DNA of 64,000 nt. Source: Aphelocoma coerulescens. Taxonomy: Eukaryota > Chordata > Aves > Passeriformes > Corvidae. Every line of letters starts with the position of its first letter. Position 1 is the first letter of the stretch. Of this stretch, positions 24,901 to 37,900 are shown in pieces. The stretch spans positions 49,866,078 to 49,930,077 of the forward strand of contig NC_091014.1 of NCBI RefSeq assembly GCF_041296385.1. The letters are read 5' to 3'. Made by a program: the position numbers and the translations under genes. The notes beneath the pieces are model-generated. The model was not told the DNA's origin and searched no databases. It worked only from the letters and a program-made list of their open reading frames with translations.

Positions 24901-25794
24901 ATGGCTGAATGTGACTCTAAAGTAGATATAATTATGTTTGGTTGGTTTTTTTATCTGAAAATAGATATAAACCTGAAAAAACCTTAATTCAAGGATATTT
25001 TATATAGCAAGAGAGACAGCAAGAAAGTTATTTTAAATCTGAAGATAAAATCCACACTACAACAAATACAGTGGCATCAATCAAATCAAGAGAAATCATA
25101 AGATTGAGGTAACATTTAAAAACACATAACAGAATCCAGTCCTCTGTAGTTAAAAGGCTTGGACACCTTCCAGTACAAAGAACTGAATATAAAATGTACT
25201 GCTGCTGTACCTTGTGTCTCTTCCCATCTATGTCTATTTTATTTAAAGTTACCCCTTTTACGTCATTATCAGTTACTGTGCATAAAACTAGACGCAACAA
25301 ACAGCTGACAGGTTGGAGTCTGTAGCTGTGAGCATGTATTGCTATAGAATTTTCTCTTAGATTTACACAACAAGTGTTGTAAAACATCAAAATTGTTATT
25401 ATTTAGTAACTTGAGTTTAGAATGGAATAATTATAGGAAAATGATCTCTCAGTCAAACTGTTTCAGATTGCTGTGACCGCGAAAGGCCATAGCTTTAGAA
25501 AATCAGTTTAGTATCTTTACAGCCACTGCTGTAGAAAATATATTTATATACACCTACATGAACAGTTGATATGATTTGTGTATCTACATGTCTCAAGACA
25601 GCATTAAAACATGCACCCAGCTTTTAAGATATGTATCTTTCTTGAGTTATCCCTTTTAACACATCCCTTTTTGAGTTGTAATAAATAAAGCTGTATTGTG
25701 TATCACCTTGCAGCATTTCTAACAAAGTAAATGCAAGTTTACTTTAAAGAAAGAAATGTAAGAAGTTACTTCATTTAAATAGTAGTCTAATGAT

Positions 25795-25888
25795 AAAGGA
25801 AGGGAAAGGGGGGAAGGAAGGAGGGAAGGGAGGAAGGAGGGAAGGGAAGGTGGGAAGGAGGAAAGGCGGGAAGGCAGGAAGGAAGGAA
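25795..25888 (+). repeat. GGAA/GGGA-rich purine tract beside the exon 4 donor
   Basis: 94 bases are nearly all G and A on the plus strand (three pyrimidines: T at 25851, C at 25867 and C at 25875). Units GGAA, GGGA and GGGAAGG recur, with many runs of three or more G close together, so G-quadruplex formation is plausible. On the coding strand it is a C/T tract starting 12 bases past the exon 4 donor. It is probably an aged tetranucleotide microsatellite. Confidence 0.92.
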
Positions 25889-25900
25889 TTACACACTAAC

Positions 25901-26197
25901 TTGGCAGCTGACATCCATTCCAGCCTCCAGAAGCACCTGTACGACAGCTTTGTGGCCATTACGTGCAGCAAGATGCAAAGGAGTGTGTTTTCTTGTATTA
26001 CAGTTCATCAGGTTTGGATACGCTTTGATGATCATTTTTACAACGCGCAGACGTCCATAAAGCGCTGCCAGATCCAGAGGTGTTTCCAGTTTGTTGTTTC
26101 TTATTGTGGGGTCTGTCAGCTCTTCTAGCAGAACAGCAACAACTTCTGAATGACCATACTGAGCTGCACAATGCAGTGCTGTTTCATTTTCATTGTT
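25901..26197 (-). CDS. ANKS1B: ANKS1B exon 4 (ankyrin repeats 4-6)
   Basis: This is the largest exon in the window: 297 bp, exactly 99 codons, phase 0 at both ends. The acceptor is gttttgttttaacag and the donor is CAA|gttagt. Three ankyrin cores are easy to read: [40 protein letters not shown] and [20 protein letters not shown]. The exon ends in GMDVSCQ. Differences from recalled human ANKS1B are few: IRNNK for IRNSK, and [11 protein letters not shown] for IISAHPNLMSC. Because its length is a multiple of three and it joins two whole-codon borders, skipping would remove three repeats without breaking the frame. A long C/T-rich tract on the coding strand begins 12 bases past the donor (25795-25888), which could matter for recognition of this exon. 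Confidence 0.97.
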
Positions 26198-28105
26198 CTG
26201 TTAAAACAAAACAAAAGCTTCAGAAATTCATGTTTAATCACACAATAGAAATGCTCAGCTTCTATAAATTGTCTCCATGAGATCAGTACAGAGACAGGGT
26301 TTGTAATATAATGTATGGTAATGTATGTTAAATGCCTCAAAATTACTCCACTGAAATTTTAATAACACATTAATACTTCAGCTTGTGGCTCTCAAGCAGA
26401 TGAGCTCCCTACATGTCTACACTGCTCCCAAACCATTTCAACATGCCCCTCAAAACCTTGTAGCTCATGATACACCAAAATCCATAACCTTCTTTGATTC
26501 AACTGTTCCTGAAATTATGATTAAGTCCTTCTCTTAGAAATACTCTGACACTGAAGTCTTTCTTCCTGTTTTTGCTGGGTTTGTACCATAGCAGTTTGTT
26601 ATTAGAGAACTGAAATTATGGAGAAAAACTCTGCAATGAAAATGTATCAGGCACAAGGTTAGTTTCATGTATCACTATAAAAAGTTACTAACCAGACAAC
26701 AATTAAATCTCAGAAAAAGACAAAATAGCACCTATCAAAAGACTTAACAAATCACTTAAGCAGTTTGTCTTCTCAGGGCTCCAGGGAGAGGTACGTATGT
26801 GTTTTAAGGCATATGAGTATGTGTATGCTGTGGACTGAACAGGTTTTGGCTTTATAAAGCAATGCCCCCTCCAGTGTTTCCCAAAACATTCAATAAACTT
26901 AATAATAAATATTGAGAATAAACATTATCTTTTTTAATTGTTCTCTTCCAGTTCTGTCTGTATACTTGCAATCCCAAAGAGACAAATAACTTCAGGCCAA
27001 TAGGAAGGAAATAATTTATCAAGCTCTCTGAATTCTCTCATATTCTATATGAAATCTATATCATTAATATATCATACGTAGACTTTACAAAGCTTTAAAA
27101 TACACTAGACTTTATAAATTTTAGAAGTATGTACACTGAATGCCTCTTCTGATATATGATTTACAAAAAGTTGTGACAGTTTACGAATGCTGTAAAAGTA
27201 CAAAACCAATAAGCTAATGCGTTATATAAAAAATTAAAAATTAATGTAAATTCAGGAAAGATACTAAAAAAGGGTAGAGATATAATTCTAAAGAAAGAAG
27301 AAGTGACAAATCTGAATCCATAGTTCTATTTCTTAAGGAACCAGCTGAAGAAAGTTCAGGGGACAGAAAACTGAAAACAGAAAAAAACAATTGTCTTTTG
27401 AAAGACAAAGTCAGAGATTCAGAGAAATGAGTCTTTGGACTCCTACTCAAAAGCTAGCTAGGATAAGAGTATCCATGCTGCACAGTAAAAACTAGAAAGG
27501 TAAGGGAAAAGGGAAGAACTTTTTTTTTTTGGTAATGATGTATCTAATTCTGTAACCAAGAACTCAGCTCTTGGTTTTGTGGTTTTAACAACATTACTGT
27601 CATTTTCATCTCTTCTTGCAATCTAAGATGGCTCAAACGAACTTGGGAAACAGAAGAGACAGATCAATACATTCAGGTAAATCAATGTTGCAGTTAAACT
27701 CATCGGGTGTCTGCAGCACCACACAAGATCTGAGAGACTGGAATGTGTTTCCTGCTAAACTGCAAGACAGAGGCTGGAGAAGATCCAGGCGGAAAGAGAG
27801 AAGCTTCCAATGGTAGACATGGCTTGACGACCAATAAGTATTTAAATCATTGTGCATTATTCAGACCACCATGTGGGCCTTCTTTATTACACAGACCAGA
27901 AATTCAGATTAAAAAATATATACTGTCACAATACTACACTGCTGCAATGTTAGATCAAACTACCTGAGACAACCTTTTTCTGCTCTAGTGACTTTTAATG
28001 TATCCTTTATATAGGACTGGGAAAAGCAATTTTCCTATGTGCACTAGTATGCCCACAAATCACAAGCAAAGTTTATTAAAATTTTTAGATTTTCAATATT
28101 TCATG

Positions 28106-28156
<51 letters not shown>
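28106..28156 (+). repeat. (GATA)n microsatellite
   Basis: A perfect GATA array of 51 bases, about 12.75 units, ends in GATGAAC. Perfect tetranucleotide arrays of this length are usually polymorphic. Confidence 0.97.
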
Positions 28157-29134
28157 GAACAGGCAACTGCAGCCTGTTTTTGTGTACAATTAAGTATGGA
28201 ACTCAGATAACTGCACACAAAATGGAAAATTATGGTAATTTTTGCCTACAGTTACTGTATGCATGTATCCAATGGAAATACTTACACACAGAAGTTTTAT
28301 GTATAACTATATTGACATTCTGTGAGGTAAATAACAAAATACATGTTTACAATTGTAACTACCTGTCCAGTATCTGCTTATGTTTGAGGTTTTTTTCAAG
28401 AACTTATGGAAGTACTAATTGAAATATTTAGAATCTTGTACCAATGATCTAATATTGTAGCTTAAAAGTATTCGGATTAAATTTTCAAAGAAACATAAAA
28501 ATTAAATTTGCTATGGCCCTTTTCTCAAAATGTGACAGACAGACACTGACAGACAGATACTGACACATAGAGATCAAACAGTCCAAGTTGCTGCTGCTGA
28601 GCAGCAAACTGAAATTTGCTCCCTCTGGATAAAGAATATACAGCTGAATTTTCACAGAAGGGCATATTTACAGAAAAGTCTATTTTAAAACAGCCTGGTG
28701 CATAAAAGCAAAGTAACAAAATGTTATTGCTTTCATATGTATATTGAACATTTTTCTATGCTTTTTATTTGCCAAATAAAAGCCACATTTCAGTTCATGA
28801 CCAATCAAACTGATACAAAATTATAAAGAGCTAGGTATCCCTGAAATAAAGCAGAAGAATCTAACCTGGTCAAACATGATAAAGAAATTACCTACATATA
28901 TGCACTCAGAACAGGCATTGTATATATTGTGTTATCAGAGCTGAGAGGTATTACCTAATTTAAACTTGATAATACAACACTTCCTTCTTCAAAATGTAAA
29001 TTAATCAACTCAGGTAGAGAAGAGAAAATAATTTTTAACTTTCAAAGAGTAAATTAAGACTTGTTTAACTGACCTCTAAATGTATCTATTTTGACAATTT
29101 AGAACTACTTATATAAAATAAATCAGCTTAGAAT

Positions 29135-29213
29135 GGGGAGGGAAAGGGAAAGGGAAAGGGAAAGGGAAAGGGAAAGGGAAAGGGAAAGGGAAAGGGAAAG
29201 GGGAGAGGAGAGG
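29135..29213 (+). repeat. (GGGAAA)10 hexanucleotide array with flanking purines
   Basis: Ten perfect GGGAAA units (29140-29199) are flanked by GGGGAG on the left and GGGGAGAGGAGAGG on the right. Eleven or more G3 runs separated by A3 satisfy the simple G-quadruplex pattern, and the pure purine strand could also form a triplex. The minus-strand proline/phenylalanine frame here is a product of the repeat, not a gene. Confidence 0.97.
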
Positions 29214-32200
29214 ACTATTGATTTTGAGGTAGTTTGTCTTCTTATCTTTAAAGCAACATACTGTTTTGAAGCAATATTTTAAAGATCTGACAAAATTATT
29301 CAAGAAATTCCTAATAATTTAGTGTTGTTGCCTGTATTTTCAGTTCTAAGCATAAACAATTGTTTCTGTAGCACAGAAAGTTTATGTGTTAACATTCATT
29401 GCAATAAGCAGGTAATCTGCTATAAAATATCTGCATGCAAATTACGATTTTGTAATTAGAGCTTTAAATCTGATATCCAAGGGCTAAATAATACATCTAG
29501 TGCTGAAGAAAAAGACTAGAATCCTCATGGAAATATCAGATACTTCATTATATGTTAGCAACTAGAAGACAGACTCTATGACTGAATGGTTCTAGAAAAA
29601 GAAAGATCAAGAAATAAGAACCAAGTAAAGACGCACAAAATGTAAGATAAAAAGAGTAGACCAGTATTATGCAAACACAGTATTTTTTAAAAGTCTCTAA
29701 TATTCATAACTAATAATATTTTTACCAAGTAGTTACTCTTACGGTACAATTGACCTCTTTGAGAAATAAGGAAAGCATTCTATATTCGGCTTTTAACCTT
29801 TTTTAAACTTTCTTCATTATTTGTTACATGTGTCTTTTCATGGGCATGATCCTGACTTTTTGTAGCCTTTCTCTGAATTTATTGTCTTCCACATACAGCC
29901 AGAATTCAGGCTTGTATGGCTGCAAGCTGAATTGTGCCTTCACAGCCCTGCATCTCATCAGTATTGCAGGCTGTGCTACATCATTTAGCTGCTAAGGATG
30001 TGTGCCACTGCAAGATGTTCAACGTATCCTGAGGTCTATTCATTAGAGGGCAGATTAGCAAATACATTACAGAGACAGTTATTGCAGCTTGGCAGTCTGA
30101 TAGTGAAGAAGTACAGGAAGTATCAAGAGAATGAATAGCTATCATGAATATTATATAGGTCCTTGTGAAGTGACTATTAAACTGTGGGTGAATTTAGGAC
30201 ATTTATTGCATAGTTGTGAAGACCTTTTTTTTTGCCAAGTAAGTTTTAAAGCTCCTAAAGTCCATGCAAGTACTGTACAAGCAATGATGACTCAAGAAGT
30301 GATTTAACAGACCTTCCCAAAGAATGCTCAACTCCTTTTTGCATCAAAGCATTTTGATGCTGAACTTGAAAAAGGAGACTTCCTAAATCACTGAGCCATT
30401 TCTTTGTCACATAATCCCAATGTAAAGTAAGTGAACAAGACATTTGTTATGAAAAGCTTTTTGCTATTTTCCCAGTTATGAAATGAGAATTTAAATTAAA
30501 GGAGGGAACAATGGGAGATTTTGGAAATATCTATCTCTATGCTGAATATACTCAAGAGTAGTCAGCTAGACGAAAAAAAATACAGAAATAAGGCTTTAAT
30601 GACCAAATACTTAAATAGATAAAAAAGTAACAAAAGACTATATGCAAGACAGAGAGGAATGATCTCAGGATGGTCTTACTTTACATATTAAATCAGGAAG
30701 ACAGTTCCCTTAGAAGTTCCACCAAGTAAATCATTCTGAAAAAATAAAGGAAGTTTGCCTGAAAATTACTCAGTGTGAATCATAATCGTTTCTACTGACT
30801 TCCCATTGAAATTCACCTTTCCTTATGTAAATGTTATTAAAAAGTAATGTAATTTGGTTGGCTAGTTTGAAAAAAACTTCTTTCAATTTATTGCTTCAAT
30901 TGGCTTACATCAAAAAGATTGCTTCTGTACTTTTTTTTCTTCTAAAGAAAGTATCGTAAGAGTTGCAAGGAAAACTCTGAAATTGATCCACATAGTCTCC
31001 AATTTAAATGAGGGGTAAAATCAAATGCAGAGCTTGAAAGATATTATGTTTTCAGGCTATTTTGGAACCGAATTGAACTTCTGGAAGCCCCTGAGGTGAC
31101 ACTGAAAGAAGCATGTAATGTCTCTGTTTCATTTGGAGGATTTGGATAAGTCAGTAAATAGGTTAAAAGTTGGGTATTTACATCATATGAATGTATCCTG
31201 AACTCTTTTCTTCGTATTTCAGAAGAATTGTTGAATAGTACTAAAGAAATGTCAGTGGGTTTTGTGGCAATTACAATCTGATGCACAAGCAAATTCTACA
31301 GAACACCGAATCCATAAAAATTTCAGAAGTGTTCACATTTTTTCCCTGTAAATTTTTCACTACGCATATTCTGTATGTATATAATTGGAATAGATTTTAT
31401 TCATATTTAATACTAAATATTTGTATTTATTCCTGATGTTATTCACATTTTTTTCCTGCAAAAACCCAAACACTCCATATTGACCTATATGTGGCTGTTT
31501 ATTAATAATTTTTTCACAGATTAGGATTTGTTATCAATTATGCGATTTTATGATTGAAGTTGCCATAACAAATGTTTTAGCTATCCAGATGTCCTTACAT
31601 AAATAAATAAATATGTAAGTAGTTTGACTATTAACAGCACACCTTTTTATTTTATTTGGTGTTATCAATTAACAAGTCTTGATCTCATACTATTTTATTA
31701 AGTTTATAATTTGCATAATTTTAAGTCTTCATCAATGAAGTTAAATACACACATTTTTGCAGCGTCATCATATTTTGTAATTTAAAACATACCCCATATG
31801 TGTCATTTAAGACTCCCATATTAAACAATGATAGAATTCTTCTTACATAATTGTTATGCTGTAACCATTTTCTGTGTGTAGAGTTGCCAGTCTACATTCC
31901 ACCACGCCCACAATATAATTGTTATTTAACTGTTTATCTCTTTACTGTTTGTTCCAATTTTATGTAATAGGAACAGCAGGGGGCATTCAGAGCTTTAGAT
32001 GCTGGATATGGTTGGATATGATGCTATGATGCTACTTAACTGCATTTTGAAAGTGTAGAATGCGGTTCAATCAATTTACAAAATACCATATAAAATCCAT
32101 TATTTCATGTAATATACATTTATGCATCATGAACTTGTCATTTACTTCTTTTTTGTGTGGTTCATTGCTTTCTTGTAAGTTTTTAGAAGCATTTCTTTCA

Positions 32201-32324
32201 CATAGAATTTTAATAAGATAGATGAAAACAAAAATGTATTACAAATTAGTTGCAATAATTTTTATATTGTGAACAAAATTATTTCCTTAAAGTGCAAACC
32301 ATTACATCTTAATGTGATCCTAGG

Positions 32325-32339
32325 AAAAAAAAAAAAAAA
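32325..32339. repeat. A15 homopolymer
   Basis: Fifteen A followed by CCACAACAAAAACACAGG, an A-rich low-complexity patch. Confidence 0.85.
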
Positions 32340-34799
32340 CCACAACAAAAACACAGGAAAAAATCTGACTTGAGTACACTATTTGCTGTGGTGAAAAAGT
32401 GTCATGAAACATGGCTGTCCTTATCTCCAACTCTCAGAAGAAAAAGGAAGGAAGAAAAATAGTCCAGGATTTCTTACAAGCTGTAGCTTCAGCTCCAGAG
32501 ATCTGAGCAAAGTTATGAGAGCTTTGAGGAGCCACCTGCCTTAGAGAGCCTATCTGCAAATAAGCAAAAGCCTCAGAATCCTACAGGCTCCTAAGAATGT
32601 ACAACAGGTGTTAGGGTGAGGATGCCTCTCGTGTTATTTGAGGATATGTGGGTGGTGGTGGCTCTGTAACAACATGACATTTCCCTCTTTCTGTGATACA
32701 GTGAATATTCTCCTGCGTAGAGCGCTAATTAGCAGCGGAAAGTAGGCGCCAGCAAAGTAGACCACATACTAAACCTGGCCATTGTCTAGAGTGGAACACA
32801 AGGAATTTACAAGGTCAGAAAAACTCTGTATGCTTGAGTTTAACTTCAAAGTTTAATATGATCGAAATTCCCTCAAAAGACTTTAAGGTAACACATTTCT
32901 TGTGAGGATTGCTCACACATTTTCTGTTATAAGGTTTTTGGGTTAAATGCATAAACAGGAAGACATCTGAGGACCTTTTTTGAGTCAGTGGGGTATAAAA
33001 GTATCAGCTGTATCCCTGCTTATTTGCTCCAGTGATCAAACCAGATACAGCACACCTAATCAAGTCTGAGAATATTCTAGAAGTCTGGAGGTACATGTGG
33101 GATTGGGGAGAAGTAGGTTTAAATTTACATTTCTCTCTCCAATCTTACCGAAATATCTTTTTCACTCTCACCCTCTCTGAAGTTCCTACACAGCTTCCAG
33201 TATTCTGTCAGTAGAATGTATGTAACATCTTCAAGCACATGGGTGACACGCAATCCAATAGTTGCTTTTTGTTTTGTTGCATAAATAAAACGGAAAAAAC
33301 CCTCTCCTTGACAAAAGGTAATCCTACAACTCAACTGGTTTCATCCTACACAAAACAGCTGATGAGAATGAGAACGTTGGAGAATTATCTTAATCTAAAA
33401 CTGAGATCACAGAATGACAAATTTTGAGTTTTGTTTGTTTCTTGGATGTGTCAGCGTATCATAGGATTTCCCAGGAGACTGTCACATGGGCATGTTTTAT
33501 TACTTTACTTTCCTATATTTTGTGCACTGATACTTGACATTCACATCCTAGTGATTCTATGGATTCCAATGTCCAGGTGTATAACCTCAGATATCAAATA
33601 CATTACTCAAAGCACGGCATCTCACACTGGTTAAGTGTTTGCAACCTAGGTCTCACATTTCTTATTTTCTCACAGTTTGCCCTCTGGCCACCCTAATATA
33701 GGCACTGAGAGAGAAACTCATTTGTTAGATTTCACTTTGCAATTTGAGCTGCTGTGGGGTGCCAGGTGGTACCGCACCTGGACTTCATCACCTACTCCAC
33801 AAGGACCTGGAAATTCTGAGCACCCTCTGCCACACTTTCAGGCCCATCCAGATGTCTCAGTTACTGCAGGCCCTTAGAAGGTACTGCATTTCTGGTTTTG
33901 GACACTTGAATCCTCCTTTCAGTCACCTGAATAGCCCTGTTGGCTCCTGTGATTACACCGACCAGACCTCTGTGGAACCAAATGGTGCACATACAGGCAA
34001 TGCAGACATTACAGCTTAGGTCTGAATCAGGAGCTGACTCCCACCTTCACATTCCAACAACTCTCTGACTACCCAGGCAAATTCAATAGCTTAATGGTTA
34101 CTATCTGTATTTCACAGCCTACTTCCAGCCTGTAAGCAGCTCAGCCTAGATGGTGTCAAATTTTAATCAGCTTCTTTCTATTTCTAAACACTAACCCTAT
34201 GAATGGACCATGTGAGAATATACAGAATAAAAACAGAAGGTGTACCATATGTTTTACAGCAGAATGCAACATTTTTATACTGCCCTTACCCACTGTAATA
34301 CTCTTATAATTTTTCTTGGTCTTTCTCTTTTTATGTGTCCTTTCTGCTGCACATGCATGCATGCAGTCATGGTTTGTCATTTACCTCTGCATACTTGATA
34401 CTTTACAGTAGTCTTAAAATATACAAAGGATATTAATTTTATCCCAAAGATTTTCAGGAACTTAATATCTAATATAGTGAAATACACACAAAGTTCATGC
34501 AAATTTAAAACCATACATAAAAGATGCATAGTTAGAGTACGTCTTCATGTGACTTTTCAAAAACAAACAAAGGTTCTTCCATACTTCTTAAATCTAATAT
34601 TCTTTAGGTCAGTGCCCATCCAGAATAAAGGTATCTGGTATGCTTGTATGGGAAGATTTTATCAGTCTCAGAGAAGAAATTACTGAAACAATGGAAAATA
34701 GACCTTTTTCTTTTTTAATTTGTCTATAAATTGGTCAGACCTAAAGAATATGTGCTGCTCTTCTCTGATGATGTACACAAATACTTTTTATCACTTCAC

Positions 34800-34956
34800 C
34801 TGTTCATTCACTCTGGAGTGTGATGGTCCATGATGGATGAGAATCTTCACAATATCTACATCTCCTCTCCAAGCAGCCAAGTGAATAGGAAAGTAACCTT
34901 TATTATCTGCTACATTAGTTGATGCTTCATACTGAAGTAATTTGAGAACTATATCC
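34800..34956 (-). CDS. ANKS1B: ANKS1B exon 3 (ankyrin repeats 2-3)
   Basis: This 157-bp exon follows a strong pyrimidine-rich acceptor (ctcctgttttccag) and ends at CAG|gtgaag. Its first base completes the lysine of exon 2. It then encodes 52 residues starting [20 protein letters not shown] and ending [12 protein letters not shown]. The motif [20 protein letters not shown] is the core of ankyrin repeat 3: helix 1 is PIHLAAWRG and helix 2 is DVDIVKILI. Compared with recalled human ANKS1B, two conservative changes are visible (WKGDVE becomes WRGDVD). The exon ends between codons (phase 0), which matches the first AAC codon of exon 4. No stop codon or frameshift is present. Confidence 0.96.
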
Positions 34957-37900
34957 CTGGAAAACAGGAGGTAAATCTAAAAATCGACAGGAAGCTAATT
35001 TTATTAAGTTTTTACATGAACATATATATTACCAATATTTTTATCCTGGAAAAGAGAAAAAAATCCCAAACCTGTATTTCAAGTGAAACAGCTGCAAAAA
35101 GTGAAGACCAGTAATTTTTGAAAATGAAATAGACAGTAAAACATAGACAAAATGCTATTAATTGTAATGATTCTCACTTCTTATTAGTACCATTAATCCC
35201 AATATCATCATCAGCTCTCTGAATCTGTTTCTTGCAATAAGATCACCTGGCCACAGAATCATTTTTAGAATTTGCCCGTCCAGGCTGGGTGCATGTCACT
35301 CAAGGCACTAAGGCAGAGAAGTACTCTCATCCCCATCACTGCTGAATTCTGGAAGCAGGATGACAAGAGGATAGTTTTATGGAAACATTTCTCACAGTAA
35401 GGCTTAAGTAACAGTTTTTCCTCTTCTTTAAGGAATTATCTCAAAGACAGGTAAAACATTAATGATGATGTAGCTAGAAATATACTACTTCTATGAAATA
35501 ACTGCTTCTATTTTCATTTCCCACATTCAGCTGCCTTGTAGCAGTGAGGGGAAAAGTGACTTATTACCATTTTAATTCTCTTAATATTCCTTTCGGTACT
35601 TTTGGTGTGGCTTATCTTACATTAAATGAAAGAGTATTATAAGTTGGTATATTGCATCCCTGATTTTTAAGCAGTCTCCTGTACTTTGAAAGCTAAACAT
35701 GAAGATCAGCTGTGAGGTATGATAACATTAACAAGCACGTTAGAAACTAAATAAATTCTGTCTTATTGCTGCATTTGTCATCTCGTAGTTTGAAATAGTC
35801 AGGCCTCATTAGTTATTAAGCTAAGTGAATCCCCAGTGTGGGCAGTTCTATGCACACTTTTTACAAATATGGAAACACTGACTTACTGATTTGGCTTAAA
35901 AAATCAGTGAGGGGAGAGAGCTCAGTGTAGCCTATCTTATGACTAAAAATGAAACCCTTGACGACAAATTAAGACAGAAGATATATCTAAGGCAATTATT
36001 CTTCCAACCTTGATGGAACCTTATTTAATTGCCCCTTGAAAGAAAAATGTGGCGAGTTACGAGGGAATATATCCAGGTCAAAAGAAATTCCCAGTTGACT
36101 TCAAAAGATACTGGAGTTATCACATCTAAGCTTTGAGGAGAATTTAAGCTGGATTTTGGTTACTCCTGAAAAGGTCAAATGCCGTGAGAACAACCAAGAA
36201 ATAGCTGCTCCACTACAGAAAGACTTCTGCTACACAAAAAGTTCCAGAAAAGTGACTCCTGAGGGAAACTTTTTAGTACACGTAAGGTTTGAGAGACTTC
36301 TCATAAAATAATAGTTGGTTTTGCAGAAAATGGTCCAATGAGAACTAGAGATACACAGCAGTTCCTTTGAAAGGAACACAAAACAAAGGAAGCATAAATT
36401 GAACAAAGAGGAAGAAAATCAGTAAAAAGCCTTCCACAGATGAAATCTAGAGATAAGAACATACAGGAATTGTTGGGAAGAGTCCACTGCAAGAGTCAAG
36501 CTACAAAATAGAACATGCATCTCCTTCATCCTTCAAGAATGCCCTGACCCATCACACTTACCTAGGGTCAGTCTTTTTTAGTGCTTTGTGAGAACTTTTT
36601 CATTTTGTACAGATACATTTCAGAGAGGAAAAGATTGAAAGTCCTTAGCCCAGTAACATTACTGGGCTAAGTGAAATTACTTAGGGAGACTGAGATTCCA
36701 GTACCTGCCCCAGATATGATTTAATTACTTATATAAAGCAGAATAGTTTCTCAAGGAAAGAAAACCAACCCAGAATAACCAAAGAGGAGGGAATTCATCA
36801 CATACAGTGATCAAGCAAGGATTTGAACAATGGTGTCCAACAAGTATCCCAGCCACAAATTCTTGGTTGGGTCATTAAGTCTTATGTTCTTACTTTTCCT
36901 GAAAACTTTGAAAACTCTCAGGTTCAACCTGGTGTAAAGGGGGAAAAATTAAAATCCCAGAAGTTTTTAAAGCACAGGAACTTCTCCTAAGTGGGAAGAT
37001 TTTTGTGTCAAAAGACTGTATGTCGTTTTGATTTTGAATATCAAGTCTGAAAACTCAAATAGAGTGTAAAGTAGTTTATTTGTTATTTGTGGTGACTAAC
37101 AAAATTAGAACCACCAGGTGTCTGTCCAATTCTCTTGCTGGCAGTGCTACCATTGCAGCAGGATCAGTAAAACGGTTTGGATAACAGGTCCTGAGCCCTC
37201 ATGATTTATCACACAGTAGCACATGATGTATTTCAGCTTACTTTAATATAACAAGGTCTAACTGTGATGTCAGTTACTGCTACTTATCCTGCTGTGAGTG
37301 CAAGGGGTCATAGCAGCAAACATTGGACTTTTCAAAGGCTGCTGCTGTACGTAAGTCCACATTTTTAAGTCCGCCCTGACTTCAGCAAAAGTTCGGTCAA
37401 CACTGTCTCTGAAAACATAATTTGGCTTTTGTATGTTTTGGGATTTTTATAGTTTATATTGCTAGGATTCACATGAAATCTTGGATAGTTTCAGCGTTTA
37501 TACAGCAATACTTTTAGCTTTCTGGGTAACTATTGGTTTATTGCCAATATTAAACATACTAAACCCAATTTTCACCTATTTAAAACCGGCAATCTTTGCA
37601 AGGCAATGCTTGTGGTTTTGCCAGTCAAAAATTAGCAATAGCACAAGAAACAATCCATAAATTATGAACAAAAAGGCTAAGTTTAATAGACCATATTAAG
37701 AACCTACACCTAATTCCATGGAGGTAAAAATATATTAATGGATGATTCTGAATCTTCCAACACAACTGAAATTTTGGAAAATGTACAATATCTAGTTCAA
37801 GAGTATTTTAACTTCATATATTTATTTAGAAACAGAATATCCCACATTTATCAAAAGATTAATCTGTCCTAAAGAAAACAGGCACCTTTCTAGAATACAA

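Larger units (their letters stand above)
18380..25900 (-). other. ANKS1B intron 4
   Basis: This 7521-bp intron carries a CR1 LINE fragment (20.0-20.6 kb), A-runs at 23641 and 23836, the tRNA-Ile/CR1-tail SINE at 24.8 kb and the purine tract at 25.8 kb. A short 12-base tandem repeat (three imperfect copies of TGGTCCAGCTGA) sits at 18817-18855. The remainder is unremarkable AT-rich sequence. Confidence 0.88.
26198..34799 (-). other. ANKS1B intron 3
   Basis: This 8602-bp intron, the longest complete one here, has borders gtgaag and taacag. It contains a (GATA)n array at 28.1 kb, a (GGGAAA)10 array at 29.1 kb and an A15 run at 32325. The 31.3-32.3 kb stretch is very AT-rich. A G/C-richer patch at about 33.65-34.05 kb has frames of 66 and 91 codons with no recognisable domain; its origin is unknown. 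Confidence 0.87.

Noticed and set aside
25790..26340. Frames of 112, 66 (twice) and 71 codons over and beside exon 4
   Set aside because: The plus-strand frames are shadows of the ankyrin exon and the purine tract. The minus frames are either out of frame with the ankyrin reading or products of the purine tract.
29109..29303. Proline/phenylalanine repeat protein on the minus strand
   Set aside because: The PF repeats are a direct translation of the GGGAAA microsatellite.
33640..34020. G/C-richer patch with frames of 66 and 91 codons
   Set aside because: No motif, no splice sites framing an exon and no similarity to ANKS1B; perhaps an unknown old repeat, but nothing supports a call.
35245..35300. 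Reversed CR1-tail-like start (cacagaatcatttttagaatt)
   Set aside because: The following sequence does not continue as CR1; similarity is limited to about 20 bases.
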